Shown piece by piece: positions 33,771-42,921 of a stretch of 49,974 bases of DNA. The number at the start of each line of letters is the position of its first letter. Positions within the stretch are counted from its first letter, which is position 1. Below the pieces are notes generated by a model. The model saw nothing but the letters and a program-made list of their open reading frames with translations. It did not search any database and was not told the DNA's origin. The stretch comes from Aliarcobacter sp017996075 (GTDB lineage: Bacteria; Campylobacterota; Campylobacteria; Campylobacterales; Arcobacteraceae): the NCBI RefSeq assembly GCF_051062515.1, contig NZ_JAMXEK010000013.1; one strand, written 5' to 3'. Made by a program: the position numbers and the translations under genes.

Positions 33771-35216
33771 TTACACGTGATAGTTTGGAGCTTCATTTGT
33801 GATTGTTACATCATGAACATGAGATTCTCTAAGTCCTGCACTTGTAATTTCAACAAATTCAGCTGTATCTTGGAAAGTTGCAATATCTTTACTTCCTAAA
33901 TATCCCATAGAACTTCTTAAACCACCAATCATTTGATGAATAATATCAGCAATAGTTCCTCTATAAGCAACTCTTCCTTCAATTCCTTCAGGTACAAGTT
34001 TATCAGCAGCTGTTCCTTCTTGGAAATATCTATCAGTACTTCCTTTTGTCATAGCTCCAATACTTCCCATTCCTCTATAAGATTTGAATTTTCTTCCTTG
34101 ATAAAGAATTACTTCACCTGGACACTCATCAGTTCCTGCTAATGCACTTCCCATCATAACACAACTAGCACCTACTGCTAATGCTTTTGCAACATCACCT
34201 GAATATTTAATTCCACCATCTGCAATTACTGGTGTTCCTGTTTTTTTTGCTTCAATAGCACACTCATCAATAGCACTCATTTGAGGAACTCCAACACCTG
34301 CAACAATTCTTGTTGTACAAATACTTCCAGGTCCAATTCCAACTTTAACACCATCTGCACCACAAGCAATTAAATCTCTTGTTGCTTCAGCTGTTGCAAC
34401 ATTTCCAGCTATTAATTCAACTTTTAATTCTGCTTTTATAGCTTTAACCGTATCTAAAATACCTTTTGAATGACCATGTGCTGAATCAAGCACCAAAACA
34501 TCAACACCAACAGCAACTAAAGCTCTAGCACGATCTAGTTGATTAACACCAATAGCAGCTCCAACTCTTAATCTTCCAAACTCATCTTTACAAGCATTTG
34601 GATACTCTATCTTTTTATTTATATCTTTTATTGTAATAAGACCAATTAATTTATTATCTTTATTTACAATTGGTAGCTTTTCTATTTTATTTTGATGCAT
34701 AATTTCAGCAGCTTGCTCTAGTGTTGTTCCTTCCACTGCTGTAACTAGTGGCATTTTTGTCATTTTTTCATAAACTTTAAATCTATAATCTTTTGTAAAT
34801 CTCATATCTCTATTTGTTAAAATTCCAACTAAAATACCATTAACATCAACAACAGGAACACCTGAAATTTTATATGTAGCCATAATGTCTTCAGCATCTT
34901 GTAAAGTTTGCTCTGGCTTTATTGTAATTGGATCAATTATCATTCCTGATTCAGATTTTTTTACTTTTTGACACTGTAAAACTTGTGCTTCAATATCCAT
35001 ATTTTTATGAATGATTCCAATTCCACCAAGTCTTGCCATTGCAATTGCAGCTTGATACTCTGTAACTGTATCCATTGCAGCACTTACAAAAGGAACATTT
35101 AACTCAATATTTTTAGTTAATTTTGTTTTTATACAAACCTCTTTTGGTAAAACTTCTGATTTTGCAGGAACAAGCAACACATCTTCAAAAGTTAAAGCTC
35201 TTTTTCTAATTCTCAT
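33771..35216 (-). CDS. guaB: IMP dehydrogenase
   Basis: Converts IMP to XMP with NAD, the committed step of GMP synthesis. It has the N-terminal TIM-barrel start (LTFEDVLLVPAKSEV), a two-CBS regulatory insert (about 95-205), catalytic loop GSICTTRIVAGVGVPQ with the active Cys near residue 303, GGIKYSGDVAKA, and flap region YRGMGSIGAM. The 481-residue length is standard. It lies 23 bp after gatA on the same strand, so the two may be cotranscribed. Confidence 0.97.
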   Translation of the reverse strand: MRIRKRALTFEDVLLVPAKSEVLPKEVCIKTKLTKNIELNVPFVSAAMDTVTEYQAAIAMARLGGIGIIHKNMDIEAQVLQCQKVKKSESGMIIDPITIKPEQTLQDAEDIMATYKISGVPVVDVNGILVGILTNRDMRFTKDYRFKVYEKMTKMPLVTAVEGTTLEQAAEIMHQNKIEKLPIVNKDNKLIGLITIKDINKKIEYPNACKDEFGRLRVGAAIGVNQLDRARALVAVGVDVLVLDSAHGHSKGILDTVKAIKAELKVELIAGNVATAEATRDLIACGADGVKVGIGPGSICTTRIVAGVGVPQMSAIDECAIEAKKTGTPVIADGGIKYSGDVAKALAVGASCVMMGSALAGTDECPGEVILYQGRKFKSYRGMGSIGAMTKGSTDRYFQEGTAADKLVPEGIEGRVAYRGTIADIIHQMIGGLRSSMGYLGSKDIATFQDTAEFVEITSAGLRESHVHDVTITNEAPNYHV

Positions 35217-35239
35217 CTTTATATCCTAATTATATTTTA

Positions 35240-36598
35240 TTATTTTGTATATTTTACAGCTTTTTCCATAGATAAAGCACCATCAAATAAAGTTTGTTCT
35301 TCATAACTATTTGCAATTAACTGAAGTCCTATTGGAAGTCCTTCTTTATCTTTTGCAACAGGTAAACTAATAGCTGGAAGCCCTGCTAAGTTTACACCAA
35401 TCGTATATATATCTGCTAAATACATCTCTAAAGCATTTGAGTATGAGCCAAATTTTGGAGCAGTAGTTGGAGCAACTGGAGATAAAATTAAATCAGAATT
35501 TTCAAAAATTTTATCAAATTCAGCTTTTATAAGACTTCTTACTTTTTGAGCTTGTATATAGTAAGCATCATAATATCCTGAACTTAATACAAAAGAACCT
35601 AGCATAATTCTTTTTTTAACTTCATATCCAAAACCTTGAGTTTTTGTATCTACATACATATCTTTTAGGTTTCCATCACCTTTTCTTGCACCATATCTAA
35701 CACCATCAAATCTAGCTAAATTTGCACTTGCTTCTGCTGCTGCAATAATATAATATGTTGAAATTATTTTATTTGTGTCTATCATATTTGCATGAACAAT
35801 TTTGTGTCCTTGCTCTTTTAAAAGTTCAACTGTTTTATTAAATGCAGTTTGTATTTCACTAGAAGCTTGAGTGACAAAGTTATCAATAACTGTAATTGTA
35901 AATTTTTTATTACTATCTAAATTTGGAGTAACTTTTTTATAATCAATATTTGCACTAGTAGAGTCTTTTTCATCATATCCAGCAATTATGTCATATAAAA
36001 TCGCAGCATCTTCAACATTTTGAGTAATTGGTCCACATTGATCTAAAGAAGACGAGTAAGCAACTATTCCATATCTTGAAACTCTTCCATAAGTTGGTTT
36101 CATTCCAACAACACCACAATAAGCCGCTGGTTGTCTAATACTTCCACCTGTATCTGTTCCCAAAGCTGCAATAGCAATTCCTGCAGCAACAGCAGCTGCA
36201 CTTCCACCACTACTTCCACCTGGAATTCTTGAATTATCAACAGGATTTAAAGTTTTTCCATGAGCTGAACTCTCTGTAGAGCTTCCCATTGCAAACTCAT
36301 CCATATTTGTAAATCCAAAAGGACTTAATCCTGAACTTTCTAATTTTTCGATAACAGTTGCATTAAAAGGAGAAATATAACCTTTTAAAATATTACTAGA
36401 ACAATCAAGTTCCCAATTTTTAACATTTATATTGTTTTTAATAGCTATTGGAATTCCATTTCCATAACTATAAATATCTTTATTTTTTAACTGCTCAATA
36501 TAAGCGCCAACATTACTATTTTTTATTTTTATTTTTAAATCATCTTTTAATTTTTCTATATCTTCACTACTTAATTTGAGTGCTTCTTTTAAAGTCAT
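35240..36598 (-). CDS. gatA: Glutamyl-tRNA(Gln) amidotransferase subunit A
   Basis: Amidase subunit of GatCAB, which makes Gln-tRNA(Gln) by transamidation in bacteria without a dedicated GlnRS. The Lys-Ser-Ser catalytic triad motifs are visible: PIAIKNNINV (Lys), GGSSGGSAAAVAAG and TDTGGSIRQPAAYCG (Ser residues). 452 residues, full length. AGGAG lies 9 nt before the ATG. gatB and gatC are not in the window. Confidence 0.96.
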   Translation of the reverse strand: MTLKEALKLSSEDIEKLKDDLKIKIKNSNVGAYIEQLKNKDIYSYGNGIPIAIKNNINVKNWELDCSSNILKGYISPFNATVIEKLESSGLSPFGFTNMDEFAMGSSTESSAHGKTLNPVDNSRIPGGSSGGSAAAVAAGIAIAALGTDTGGSIRQPAAYCGVVGMKPTYGRVSRYGIVAYSSSLDQCGPITQNVEDAAILYDIIAGYDEKDSTSANIDYKKVTPNLDSNKKFTITVIDNFVTQASSEIQTAFNKTVELLKEQGHKIVHANMIDTNKIISTYYIIAAAEASANLARFDGVRYGARKGDGNLKDMYVDTKTQGFGYEVKKRIMLGSFVLSSGYYDAYYIQAQKVRSLIKAEFDKIFENSDLILSPVAPTTAPKFGSYSNALEMYLADIYTIGVNLAGLPAISLPVAKDKEGLPIGLQLIANSYEEQTLFDGALSMEKAVKYTK

Positions 36599-36626
36599 AA
36601 ACTGCTTCTCCTAAGATTTCTAGGTA

Positions 36627-36632
36627 TAATAA
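36627..36632 (-). promoter_or_regulatory. Likely -10 element of gatA
   Basis: On the minus strand GTTTATTATACC supplies TATTAT about 30 bp before the gatA ATG, in the gap after the ribosomal operon terminator. Confidence 0.4.
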
Positions 36633-36720
36633 ACGTCTGATTTTATCTAAATTTTGTTTAAAAAAAGTGTAAGTGGATTTTGTAAGGTTACTTTTTGGGG
36701 AAATAATAGTCTTTTGAAAT

Positions 36721-36746
36721 AAAAAAAGGGATAGTTTCCTATCCCT
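36721..36746 (-). terminator. Terminator of the rpmJ-rplQ operon
   Basis: On the minus strand AGGGATAG-GAAA-CTATCCCT, a perfect 8-bp stem with a GAAA tetraloop, is followed by a run of seven T. It lies just after the rplQ stop. Confidence 0.92.
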
Positions 36747-36753
36747 TGAAAGA

Positions 36754-37104
36754 TTAAATGAAAGAGATAAATGCCATTGGAGTAGCATCACCTTTTCTTA
36801 TTCTTGTTTTAATAATAGATGTATACCCACCATTTCTACCTTCGTATTTTGGTGCTATTTCATTTATTAATTTTTTAGTAGCTTCTTTGCTTTGTAGTGC
36901 AGCAAATACATATCTATGTGTATTTAAATCAGCATTTCTAGCAGATGTTACTAATTTCTCAATATATCTTTTTAGTTCTTTTGCTTTTGGAACAGTTGTT
37001 TCAATTTTTTCTCTCTCAATAATTGCAATTGCTAAATTTTTTAACAATGCTTTTCTATGAGCAGAAGTTCTATTTAACTTTCTATAACCGTGCTTATGTC
37101 TCAT
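36754..37104 (-). CDS. rplQ: 50S ribosomal protein L17
   Basis: 116 residues starting MRHKHGYRKLNRTSAHRKAL, the invariant L17 N terminus, and containing ATVPKAKELKRYIEKL-like text (here TTVPKAKELKRYIEKLV). It binds near the polypeptide exit tunnel of the large subunit. Last gene of the alpha operon, 14 bp after rpoA. Confidence 0.98.
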   Translation of the reverse strand: MRHKHGYRKLNRTSAHRKALLKNLAIAIIEREKIETTVPKAKELKRYIEKLVTSARNADLNTHRYVFAALQSKEATKKLINEIAPKYEGRNGGYTSIIKTRIRKGDATPMAFISFI

Positions 37105-37118
37105 ATTAAACCCTTAAT

Positions 37119-38117
37119 TTATGCTTTTAATTGCTCTAATTTTCTTCTTAAAGAAGAAGCAATATTTTCTGGAAGTGTATTTTCAACTGGATAACCTAAT
37201 GACTCTAACTTTTCAGCTATTTCATTATAAGATTTTGTTCCAAGGTTTTTGATATTTTTAACTTCAACTTCACTCATAAGTACTAACTCACCTAAATATT
37301 TAATTCCATTTCTATCTAAAGCATTGTAGCTTCTAGCAGTTAAGTTTAAATCTTCAATTTTTACAACTAAATCTTTAAGCTCAACATTATCATCACTTGT
37401 ATCACTAATTGATACTTCTGATAAATCAAAAACTTTATTAAATACTGACATTTGTGAATACATAACACTAACAGCCTCTTTAAATGCAGTAATTGGACTA
37501 ATTTGTCCATTTGTAAGTACATTAAATACAGCTTTTTCAAAGTTTGGATTATCTTCAACCAACATTTTTTCAATACTATAAACAACTTTTCTAACTGGAG
37601 TAAAGAAAGCGTCAATTGGTATGAAATCAGATCCAACGATATCTCTAATATCTTCAGATGGCATATATCCAATACCTTTTTGAATAATAACTGTAAAATT
37701 TAAATTACAATCACTATTTATAGTTGCTAAATGCTCATCTGTTGATACAACATCAACTTCAGAGTTAATTAAATCTTCACCTTTAATATCTCTAGGCCCG
37801 TTAAAAGAGTACTCAACAGAAACCTGATTTTTATCACCATTTATTTTAAATCTCATATTTTTAAGATTTATAACAAACATAGCAACATCTTCAAGCATTC
37901 CTCTTAATGAGTCAAACTCATGAGTTACGCTTTCAATTTTAACAGCAATTGGTGCATAACCAACAGATGAACTTAAAAGTAATCTTCTTAACGGATGAGC
38001 TAAAGTTATCGCAAATCCATCTTCAAATGGATAAGCTGTAATTTTAGCTTCATTAGCACTAATAGCCTCAATTTCAACTTCAGTTGGTAAAAACGGAGTT
38101 TCTGCAAACTTTTTCAT
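37119..38117 (-). CDS. rpoA: RNA polymerase alpha subunit
   Basis: 332 residues. The N-terminal dimerisation domain has PFEDGFAITLAHPLRRLLLSS, and SFNGPRDI, while the C-terminal domain has LNLTARSYNALDRNGIKYLG and LVLMSEVEVKNIKNLGTKSY, which contacts promoter UP elements and activators. Full length with no interruption. It lies between rpsD and rplQ in the standard order. Confidence 0.98.
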   Translation of the reverse strand: MKKFAETPFLPTEVEIEAISANEAKITAYPFEDGFAITLAHPLRRLLLSSSVGYAPIAVKIESVTHEFDSLRGMLEDVAMFVINLKNMRFKINGDKNQVSVEYSFNGPRDIKGEDLINSEVDVVSTDEHLATINSDCNLNFTVIIQKGIGYMPSEDIRDIVGSDFIPIDAFFTPVRKVVYSIEKMLVEDNPNFEKAVFNVLTNGQISPITAFKEAVSVMYSQMSVFNKVFDLSEVSISDTSDDNVELKDLVVKIEDLNLTARSYNALDRNGIKYLGELVLMSEVEVKNIKNLGTKSYNEIAEKLESLGYPVENTLPENIASSLRRKLEQLKA

Positions 38118-38134
38118 TGGCTACCTTTTATTTT

Positions 38135-38761
38135 TTATTTAGAGTATAACTCAACAATTAATCTCTCTTCAACCGGAATAACTATCTCTTCTCTAGCAGG
38201 TATTCTTGTGAAAATTCCAAATACTTTATCTTTATCCACATTTACCCAATCAACCATACCTGTTTGATTTGTAAGCTCGATAGCTCTTTTGATTTGTGGA
38301 TTATTTTTAGATTTTTCTCTAATCTCAATTTTTTGTCCAGGTTTTACTATGTATGATGGAATATCAACTTTTTTACCATCTACTAAAACATGTCCATGAG
38401 TTGTTATTTGTCTAGCAAATGCTCTAGTTGTAGCAAATCCCATTCTATAAACAACATTGTCTAATCTTTGTTCAATTAGAGTAATTAAAATTGTTCCTGT
38501 ATTTCCTTCTCTTCTAACTGCTTCTTTGAAGTAGTTACTGAATTGTTTTTCAGAAATACCATACATAAATTTAACTTTTTGTTTTTCTCTTAATTGTAAT
38601 CCATACTCAGAAATTTTAGTTCTTCTTTGTCCATGTTGTCCTGGAGCAAATGGTCTTTTTTCTAAAGCACTTTTACCTGAAAGTCTTCTCTCACCTTTTA
38701 AACCAAGGTCTGCTTCAAGTCTTCTTTCGATTTTTTCTACTGGTCCTCTATATCTTGCCAT
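38135..38761 (-). CDS. rpsD: 30S ribosomal protein S4
   Basis: 208 residues, MARYRGPVEKIERRLEADLG at the start. The S4 RNA-binding domain is visible (RLDNVVYRMGFATTRAFARQ, then GHVLVDGKKVDIPSYIVKPG). Primary 16S rRNA binder and, in other bacteria, autogenous regulator of this operon. Lies 10 bp after rpsK. Confidence 0.98.
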   Translation of the reverse strand: MARYRGPVEKIERRLEADLGLKGERRLSGKSALEKRPFAPGQHGQRRTKISEYGLQLREKQKVKFMYGISEKQFSNYFKEAVRREGNTGTILITLIEQRLDNVVYRMGFATTRAFARQITTHGHVLVDGKKVDIPSYIVKPGQKIEIREKSKNNPQIKRAIELTNQTGMVDWVNVDKDKVFGIFTRIPAREEIVIPVEERLIVELYSK

Positions 38762-38771
38762 ATTTTACTCC

Positions 38772-39164
38772 TTACACTCTTCTTCTTTTAGGAGGTCTAC
38801 AACCATTGTGTGCTAATGGTGTAACATCTTTTAACCAAGTAACTCTAATCCCGTTAATAGCACCAACTGATTTAACAGCAGTATCTCTTCCAGAACCAGG
38901 ACCTTGAATTTTAATTCCTACATTTTTAATTCCATGTTCCATTGCTTTTGCCATAGCATCTTCAACTGCAGCTTGAGCAGCAAATGGAGTTGATTTTTTA
39001 GAACCCTTGAACCCTAAGTTTCCAGCACTTGACCATGCTATTGCATTTCCCATGTTATCTGTAACTGTAACCATTGTATTATTAAAACTTGCAGCTATAT
39101 GAACGATACCGTCAGCAATATTTTTTCTTACAATTTTTTTTCTAGTAACTTTTCTTTTTGCCAT
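38772..39164 (-). CDS. rpsK: 30S ribosomal protein S11
   Basis: 130 residues. GIVHIAASFNNTMVTVTD and the C-terminal TPLAHNGCRPPKRRRV are typical of S11, which lines the platform of the small subunit near the mRNA exit. Stop codon 9 bp before rpsD on the same transcript. Confidence 0.98.
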   Translation of the reverse strand: MAKRKVTRKKIVRKNIADGIVHIAASFNNTMVTVTDNMGNAIAWSSAGNLGFKGSKKSTPFAAQAAVEDAMAKAMEHGIKNVGIKIQGPGSGRDTAVKSVGAINGIRVTWLKDVTPLAHNGCRPPKRRRV

Positions 39165-39173
39165 TATCTATCC

Positions 39174-39542
39174 TTATTTACTTGCTGCACCAATAGTTTT
39201 CTTTTTACCTTTTCTTGTTCTTGCATTAGTTTTAGTCTTTTGCCCTCTACAAGGTAAACCTTTTCTGTGTCTTAATCCTCTATATGAACCTAAATCCATT
39301 AAAGACTTAATATCCATAGCAACTTTTTTTCTAAGATCCCCTTCTACTAAGTAGTTTTCTTGAATCTCTTTTCTAATTAAAGCAGCCTCATCTTCTGTTA
39401 ATTCAAATGCTCTTTTGTTGAAATCAACTCCAGTAGCAGTTAAAATTAGTCTTGAATGGTGTAACCCAATTCCAAAGATGTATGTTAAAGCATACTCCAT
39501 TCTTTTTTTGTTTGGTAAATCAACACCCGCGATTCTTGCCAT
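39174..39542 (-). CDS. rpsM: 30S ribosomal protein S13
   Basis: 122 residues. MARIAGVDLPNKKRMEYALT at the start and RHRKGLPCRGQKTKTNARTR near the end are diagnostic of S13, which sits at the head of the small subunit and contacts the P-site tRNA. Lies 5 bp after rpmJ and 9 bp before rpsK. Confidence 0.98.
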   Translation of the reverse strand: MARIAGVDLPNKKRMEYALTYIFGIGLHHSRLILTATGVDFNKRAFELTEDEAALIRKEIQENYLVEGDLRKKVAMDIKSLMDLGSYRGLRHRKGLPCRGQKTKTNARTRKGKKKTIGAASK

Positions 39543-39547
39543 GTGTC

Positions 39548-39661
39548 TTATCCTTGTCTTTGTTTATGTTTTTTGTTTTCGCAGATTACTCTTACGATAC
39601 CTCTTCTTTTGATAACTTTACATTTATCACACATTTTTTTAACTGAAGCTCTTACTTTCAT
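39548..39661 (-). CDS. rpmJ: 50S ribosomal protein L36
   Basis: A 37-residue gene easily missed by size filters: MKVRASVKKMCDKCKVIKRR at the start and CENKKHKQRQG at the end, with three Cys and one His forming the L36 zinc site (C-x2-C ... C-x4-H). It is the zinc-binding form. First gene of this transcript; no infA directly precedes it, as the next gene upstream is divergent. Confidence 0.97.
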   Translation of the reverse strand: MKVRASVKKMCDKCKVIKRRGIVRVICENKKHKQRQG

Positions 39662-39876
39662 AAGTCTCGTCCTTCTTTGTTTGTGTTTTTCCAATTTTCA
39701 ACAGGAAAAATCTAAAATAAAACTTTTCCAACTCTCTATAAAATACAAATTTAATTGATTAATTTTACAAAAACTTCTTTCATGGTTGAAAAAATGGAAT
39801 TGCATTATATTTAATTATTACTTAAGGCTTGTTTAATATGATATAATTTTCAAGAATATAAATATTAGGAGAAAAT
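39662..39876. promoter_or_regulatory. Divergent promoter region, rpmJ operon and HIT gene
   Basis: 215 bp without a gene. On the plus side TATAAT at 39842-39847 lies 29 bp before the HIT gene ATG, with AGGAG just before the start. On the minus side the ribosomal operon promoter should lie near 39720-39745, where the strand reads TATTTTATAGAG, but it is not firmly identified. Confidence 0.5.
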
Positions 39877-40236
39877 ATGCAAATATTTAAAAACAATTTA
39901 ATAAATATAGAGATAGAAAATAGCGAAATACCTTGGTTAAAAATTTTTACAAATAAAAATGTTAAAGAGTTTTCACAATGCGATAATGAAACAAAACAAG
40001 AAATTTGGAAATATCTAGATATTATAGAGAAAAAAATGATTGAGTATTATAATCCAGATAAGATAAACATTGCATCTTTTGGAAACTATGTTCCTCATGT
40101 ACATTTTCATATAATGGCAAGATTTAAAGAAGATAGCTTTTTCCCAGAACCAATGTGGGGAAAAAAGCAAAGAGAGGCAAACTTAGATTTACCATCTTTT
40201 GAAATTTTTATAGATAAGTTAAAAAAAGATTTTTAG
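39877..40236 (+). CDS. HIT family nucleotide-binding protein
   Basis: 119 residues with the histidine triad HVHFHIMARF (H-x-H-x-H-hydrophobic), the active site of HIT-type nucleotidyl hydrolases and transferases. INIASFGNYVPHVHFH gives the preceding strand. Substrate unknown, probably adenosine-containing nucleotides. It is monocistronic and ends at a shared terminator. Confidence 0.88.
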   Translation: MQIFKNNLINIEIENSEIPWLKIFTNKNVKEFSQCDNETKQEIWKYLDIIEKKMIEYYNPDKINIASFGNYVPHVHFHIMARFKEDSFFPEPMWGKKQREANLDLPSFEIFIDKLKKDF

Positions 40237-40244
40237 CTCTTTTT

Positions 40245-40277
40245 TTAAAAAAATCAACCATCTTGGTTGATTTTTTC
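40245..40277. terminator. Bidirectional terminator overlapping a stop codon
   Basis: AAATCAACCA and TGGTTGATTT pair perfectly over 10 bp around a 3-nt loop, with A and T runs outside. The left arm lies over the final codons and stop of the minus-strand DHH gene, so the two convergent genes share it. Confidence 0.85.
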
Positions 40278-41183
40278 TATTAACTCTTTTAGAACTTTTT
40301 CTGATTCTTCTTTATAAATTTGACAAGCTCCAGCATTTTCGTGTCCACCACCACCATATTTAAGCATTAGTTCACCAATATTTGTTTTAGAAGTTTTGTT
40401 TGTGATAGATTTTCCAGTACTGTATACAATCTTATCTTTATCTTTTGCATAAAAAATATGAATAGATATATTTTGCTCAGGGAAAAGTGTATAAACCATA
40501 AATCTATTTCCAGGATAAATAATCTCTTCATCTCTGTAATCTATTATTACTAAGTTATTATAAACTTTTGTACATTTTCTAAGTTGCTCTTTAAATTCCT
40601 CTTCATATTGAAAATATAGGTCAACTCTCTCTTTTACATCTGGAAGTTCTAATATTTCATCAATATTATGTCTCGCGCAATAATGAATTAAATCCATCAT
40701 TAGTTGGTAGTTTGATATTCTAAAATTTTTAAATCTTCCAAGCCCAGTTCTACTATCCATTAAAAAACTTAATAGTGTCCAAGCTCTTGGTCTTACAATA
40801 TCTTCGTATAGAAAATTTGCACTATCTGCTTTATTTGCTCCTTGCATCATAGATGTAAAATATCCAGGGAAAACTTCATCTCCATCATAATAATCATAAA
40901 CAACCTGAGCAGCACTTGGAGCATCTGGATTTATAATATGATTATCTTTTTTATCATTTCTTAATGTTTCACTAAAGTGATGATCAAATGCTAAATAAAC
41001 TCCATCTACATAAGGAAGATTAGTTGTTATATCATTGTTTGTTATCTCAATCAATCCATCTTGCATATCTTTTGGGTGAACAAAAGTAATTTCATCTATA
41101 ATATCAAGATATTTAAGCAATGTACCGCAAACAAGTCCATCCATATCACTTCGTGTTACTAGCCTATACTTTTTTCCACTCAT
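40254..41183 (-). CDS. DHH/DHHA1-family phosphoesterase
   Basis: 309 residues. Metal-binding motifs TRSDMDGLVCG (D-x-D), AFDHHF (DHH) and a C-terminal GGGGHENAGAC (DHHA1) are intact. The family includes exopolyphosphatases, oligoribonucleases (NrnA) and cyclic-dinucleotide hydrolases; which applies cannot be decided. Lies 8 bp after leuB, likely cotranscribed with leuD-leuB. Confidence 0.88.
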   Translation of the reverse strand: MSGKKYRLVTRSDMDGLVCGTLLKYLDIIDEITFVHPKDMQDGLIEITNNDITTNLPYVDGVYLAFDHHFSETLRNDKKDNHIINPDAPSAAQVVYDYYDGDEVFPGYFTSMMQGANKADSANFLYEDIVRPRAWTLLSFLMDSRTGLGRFKNFRISNYQLMMDLIHYCARHNIDEILELPDVKERVDLYFQYEEEFKEQLRKCTKVYNNLVIIDYRDEEIIYPGNRFMVYTLFPEQNISIHIFYAKDKDKIVYSTGKSITNKTSKTNIGELMLKYGGGGHENAGACQIYKEESEKVLKELIEKINQDG

Positions 41184-41191
41184 TTCATACC

Positions 41192-42259
41192 TTAGTTATT
41201 TATATATTCTACTATTTTATCACCCATAGCAACACAATTTAATACTTCTTTAGCATCAAAAGCAGCTAAGTCTTTTGTTCTATATCCATCTTTTAAAGCA
41301 TCTTTTATTGCTTTTTCTATTAAATCTGAAGCTTTTTGTTCATTTAAAGTATATTTTAACATCATAGCAGCACTTAAAATAGTAGCTATTGGATTTGCAA
41401 TTCCTAGCCCTGCAATATCTGGAGCAGAACCATGAATTGGTTCATAAATTGCAGTTTTATCACCTGTTGATGCACTAGGAAGAAGCCCAATAGAACCAAC
41501 AACCATAGAAGCTGTATCGCTTAAGATATCTCCAAAAATATTTCCAGTAACAATTACATCAAACTGTTTTGGATTTCGTACTAACTGCATTGCAGCATTA
41601 TCAACATACATATGAGTTAATTCAACGTCTGGATATTCAAGTGAAAGCTCATTCATAGTATCTCTCCAAAGTTGAGAAACCTCTAAAACATTTGCTTTAT
41701 CAACAGAACAAACTCTTTTATCTCTTTTCATTGCAAGTTCAAAAGCAGTTTTTCCAATTCTTATAATCTCTGGTTTTGTATAAACCATTGTATTAAATGC
41801 TTTAAAACCATCATTAGCTCTTGGTTTTCCAAAATAGATACCACCAATAAGCTCACGTACTACCATAATGTCACAACCTTTGATAACTTCAGGCTTTAAA
41901 GTCGAAGCATTCAAAAGTTCATCATAAACGATAGCTGGTCTTAAATTTGCATAAACACCCATTTTTTCTCTAAAGTTTAAAAGCCCAGTTTCTGGTCTTA
42001 AATCTCTTGGAAGATTATCCCATTTTGCACCACCTATTGCACCAAATAAACATGCATCAGAATTTAAAACACCTTCAACAGTTTCTTTTGGAAGAGGAAC
42101 ACCTGTTGTATCAATTGCAATTCCACCCATTAAATACTCTTTATATGAAAGGGTAAAATCACATTTTTTTGCAACTGCATTTAAAACTTTAATAGCCTCA
42201 TCAACTATTTCAGGACCTATTCCATCACCTTTTATTATTGAAATATTGTAATTTTTCAT
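41192..42259 (-). CDS. leuB: 3-isopropylmalate dehydrogenase
   Basis: 355 residues. ISIIKGDGIGPEIVDEAIK at the start, RPETGLLNFREKMGVYANLR (substrate-binding Arg residues), VVRELIGGIYFGKPR and EPIHGSAPDIAGLGIANP near the end are LeuB hallmarks. Oxidative decarboxylation of 3-isopropylmalate in leucine synthesis. Start and leuD stop overlap by one base. Confidence 0.97.
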   Translation of the reverse strand: MKNYNISIIKGDGIGPEIVDEAIKVLNAVAKKCDFTLSYKEYLMGGIAIDTTGVPLPKETVEGVLNSDACLFGAIGGAKWDNLPRDLRPETGLLNFREKMGVYANLRPAIVYDELLNASTLKPEVIKGCDIMVVRELIGGIYFGKPRANDGFKAFNTMVYTKPEIIRIGKTAFELAMKRDKRVCSVDKANVLEVSQLWRDTMNELSLEYPDVELTHMYVDNAAMQLVRNPKQFDVIVTGNIFGDILSDTASMVVGSIGLLPSASTGDKTAIYEPIHGSAPDIAGLGIANPIATILSAAMMLKYTLNEQKASDLIEKAIKDALKDGYRTKDLAAFDAKEVLNCVAMGDKIVEYINN

Positions 42260-42756
42260 TATTTAGCCTTCATTTCATCTATTGCATAATTTATTAATCC
42301 ACCACTTGCGATTAACTCTTGCATAAAAGGAGGAATTGGTATAAATTTATAAGTTTTTTTAGTTGTATTATTTGTAATCTCTCCATTATCTAAATCAATG
42401 CTAATCTCTTCACCCTCTTTTATCTCTAAAGATTCTGGAAGTTCAAATATTGGAAGTCCCATATTAAAAGCATTTCTATAAAAAATTCTAGCAAAAGAAG
42501 GAGCTACAACAGCAGCAACACCAGCCGCTTTTAGAGCGATTGGCGCATGTTCTCTACTAGAACCACATCCAAAATTTTCACCAGCAACTATAATATCACC
42601 TTTTTTTAGTTTCTTTGGAAAATCAGGATCTGCATCTTCCATAACATATTTTGCCAAATGTTCTGGATCTGAACTATTTAAATATCTTGCAGCTATAATA
42701 ACATCCGTATCAATATTTGCACCAAAATTCCAAACTTTACCTGTGATTTTACTCAT
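42259..42756 (-). CDS. leuD: 3-isopropylmalate dehydratase small subunit
   Basis: 165 residues. KVWNFGANIDTDVIIAARYL and GENFGCGSSREHAPIALKAA match the aconitase-type swivel subunit that partners LeuC to isomerise isopropylmalate. ATG 42756 is chosen since AAGGA lies 7 nt before it; the frame upstream to 42783 has no such site. leuC is not adjacent. Confidence 0.95.
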   Translation of the reverse strand: MSKITGKVWNFGANIDTDVIIAARYLNSSDPEHLAKYVMEDADPDFPKKLKKGDIIVAGENFGCGSSREHAPIALKAAGVAAVVAPSFARIFYRNAFNMGLPIFELPESLEIKEGEEISIDLDNGEITNNTTKKTYKFIPIPPFMQELIASGGLINYAIDEMKAK

Positions 42757-42880
42757 GCCTAATTCCTTATTTTTATTAACCATTAAATATTAAGTAAAAA
42801 TTTTATCCTAATTTTTAGTAAACTTTGTTTAAACACTCTTCTAGATAGTTCAATATAATCATATCTTTAAATAATTTCGG

Positions 42881-42886
42881 TATAAT
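42881..42886 (+). promoter_or_regulatory. -10 element of rpoD
   Basis: A consensus TATAAT preceded by TTTCGG, 35 bp before the rpoD ATG. The 138-bp gap to leuD is otherwise AT-rich and must also carry the leuD promoter. Confidence 0.6.
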
Positions 42887-42887
42887 G

Positions 42888-42909
42888 TCCTCCTATTTAA
42901 AAAGGAGGA
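42888..42909 (+). promoter_or_regulatory. Inverted repeat covering the rpoD ribosome-binding site
   Basis: TCCTCCT (42888-42894) and AGGAGGA (42903-42909) are perfect complements around an 8-nt loop. The second arm is the Shine-Dalgarno sequence of rpoD. The first arm sits at the expected transcription start, so pairing in the mRNA depends on where transcription begins. Confidence 0.75.
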
Positions 42910-42921
42910 TTTCCTAAAACA

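Noticed and set aside
36567..36791. Minus-strand 74-residue frame across the rplQ terminator
   Set aside because: It runs through a perfect rho-independent terminator and out-of-frame parts of rplQ and gatA.
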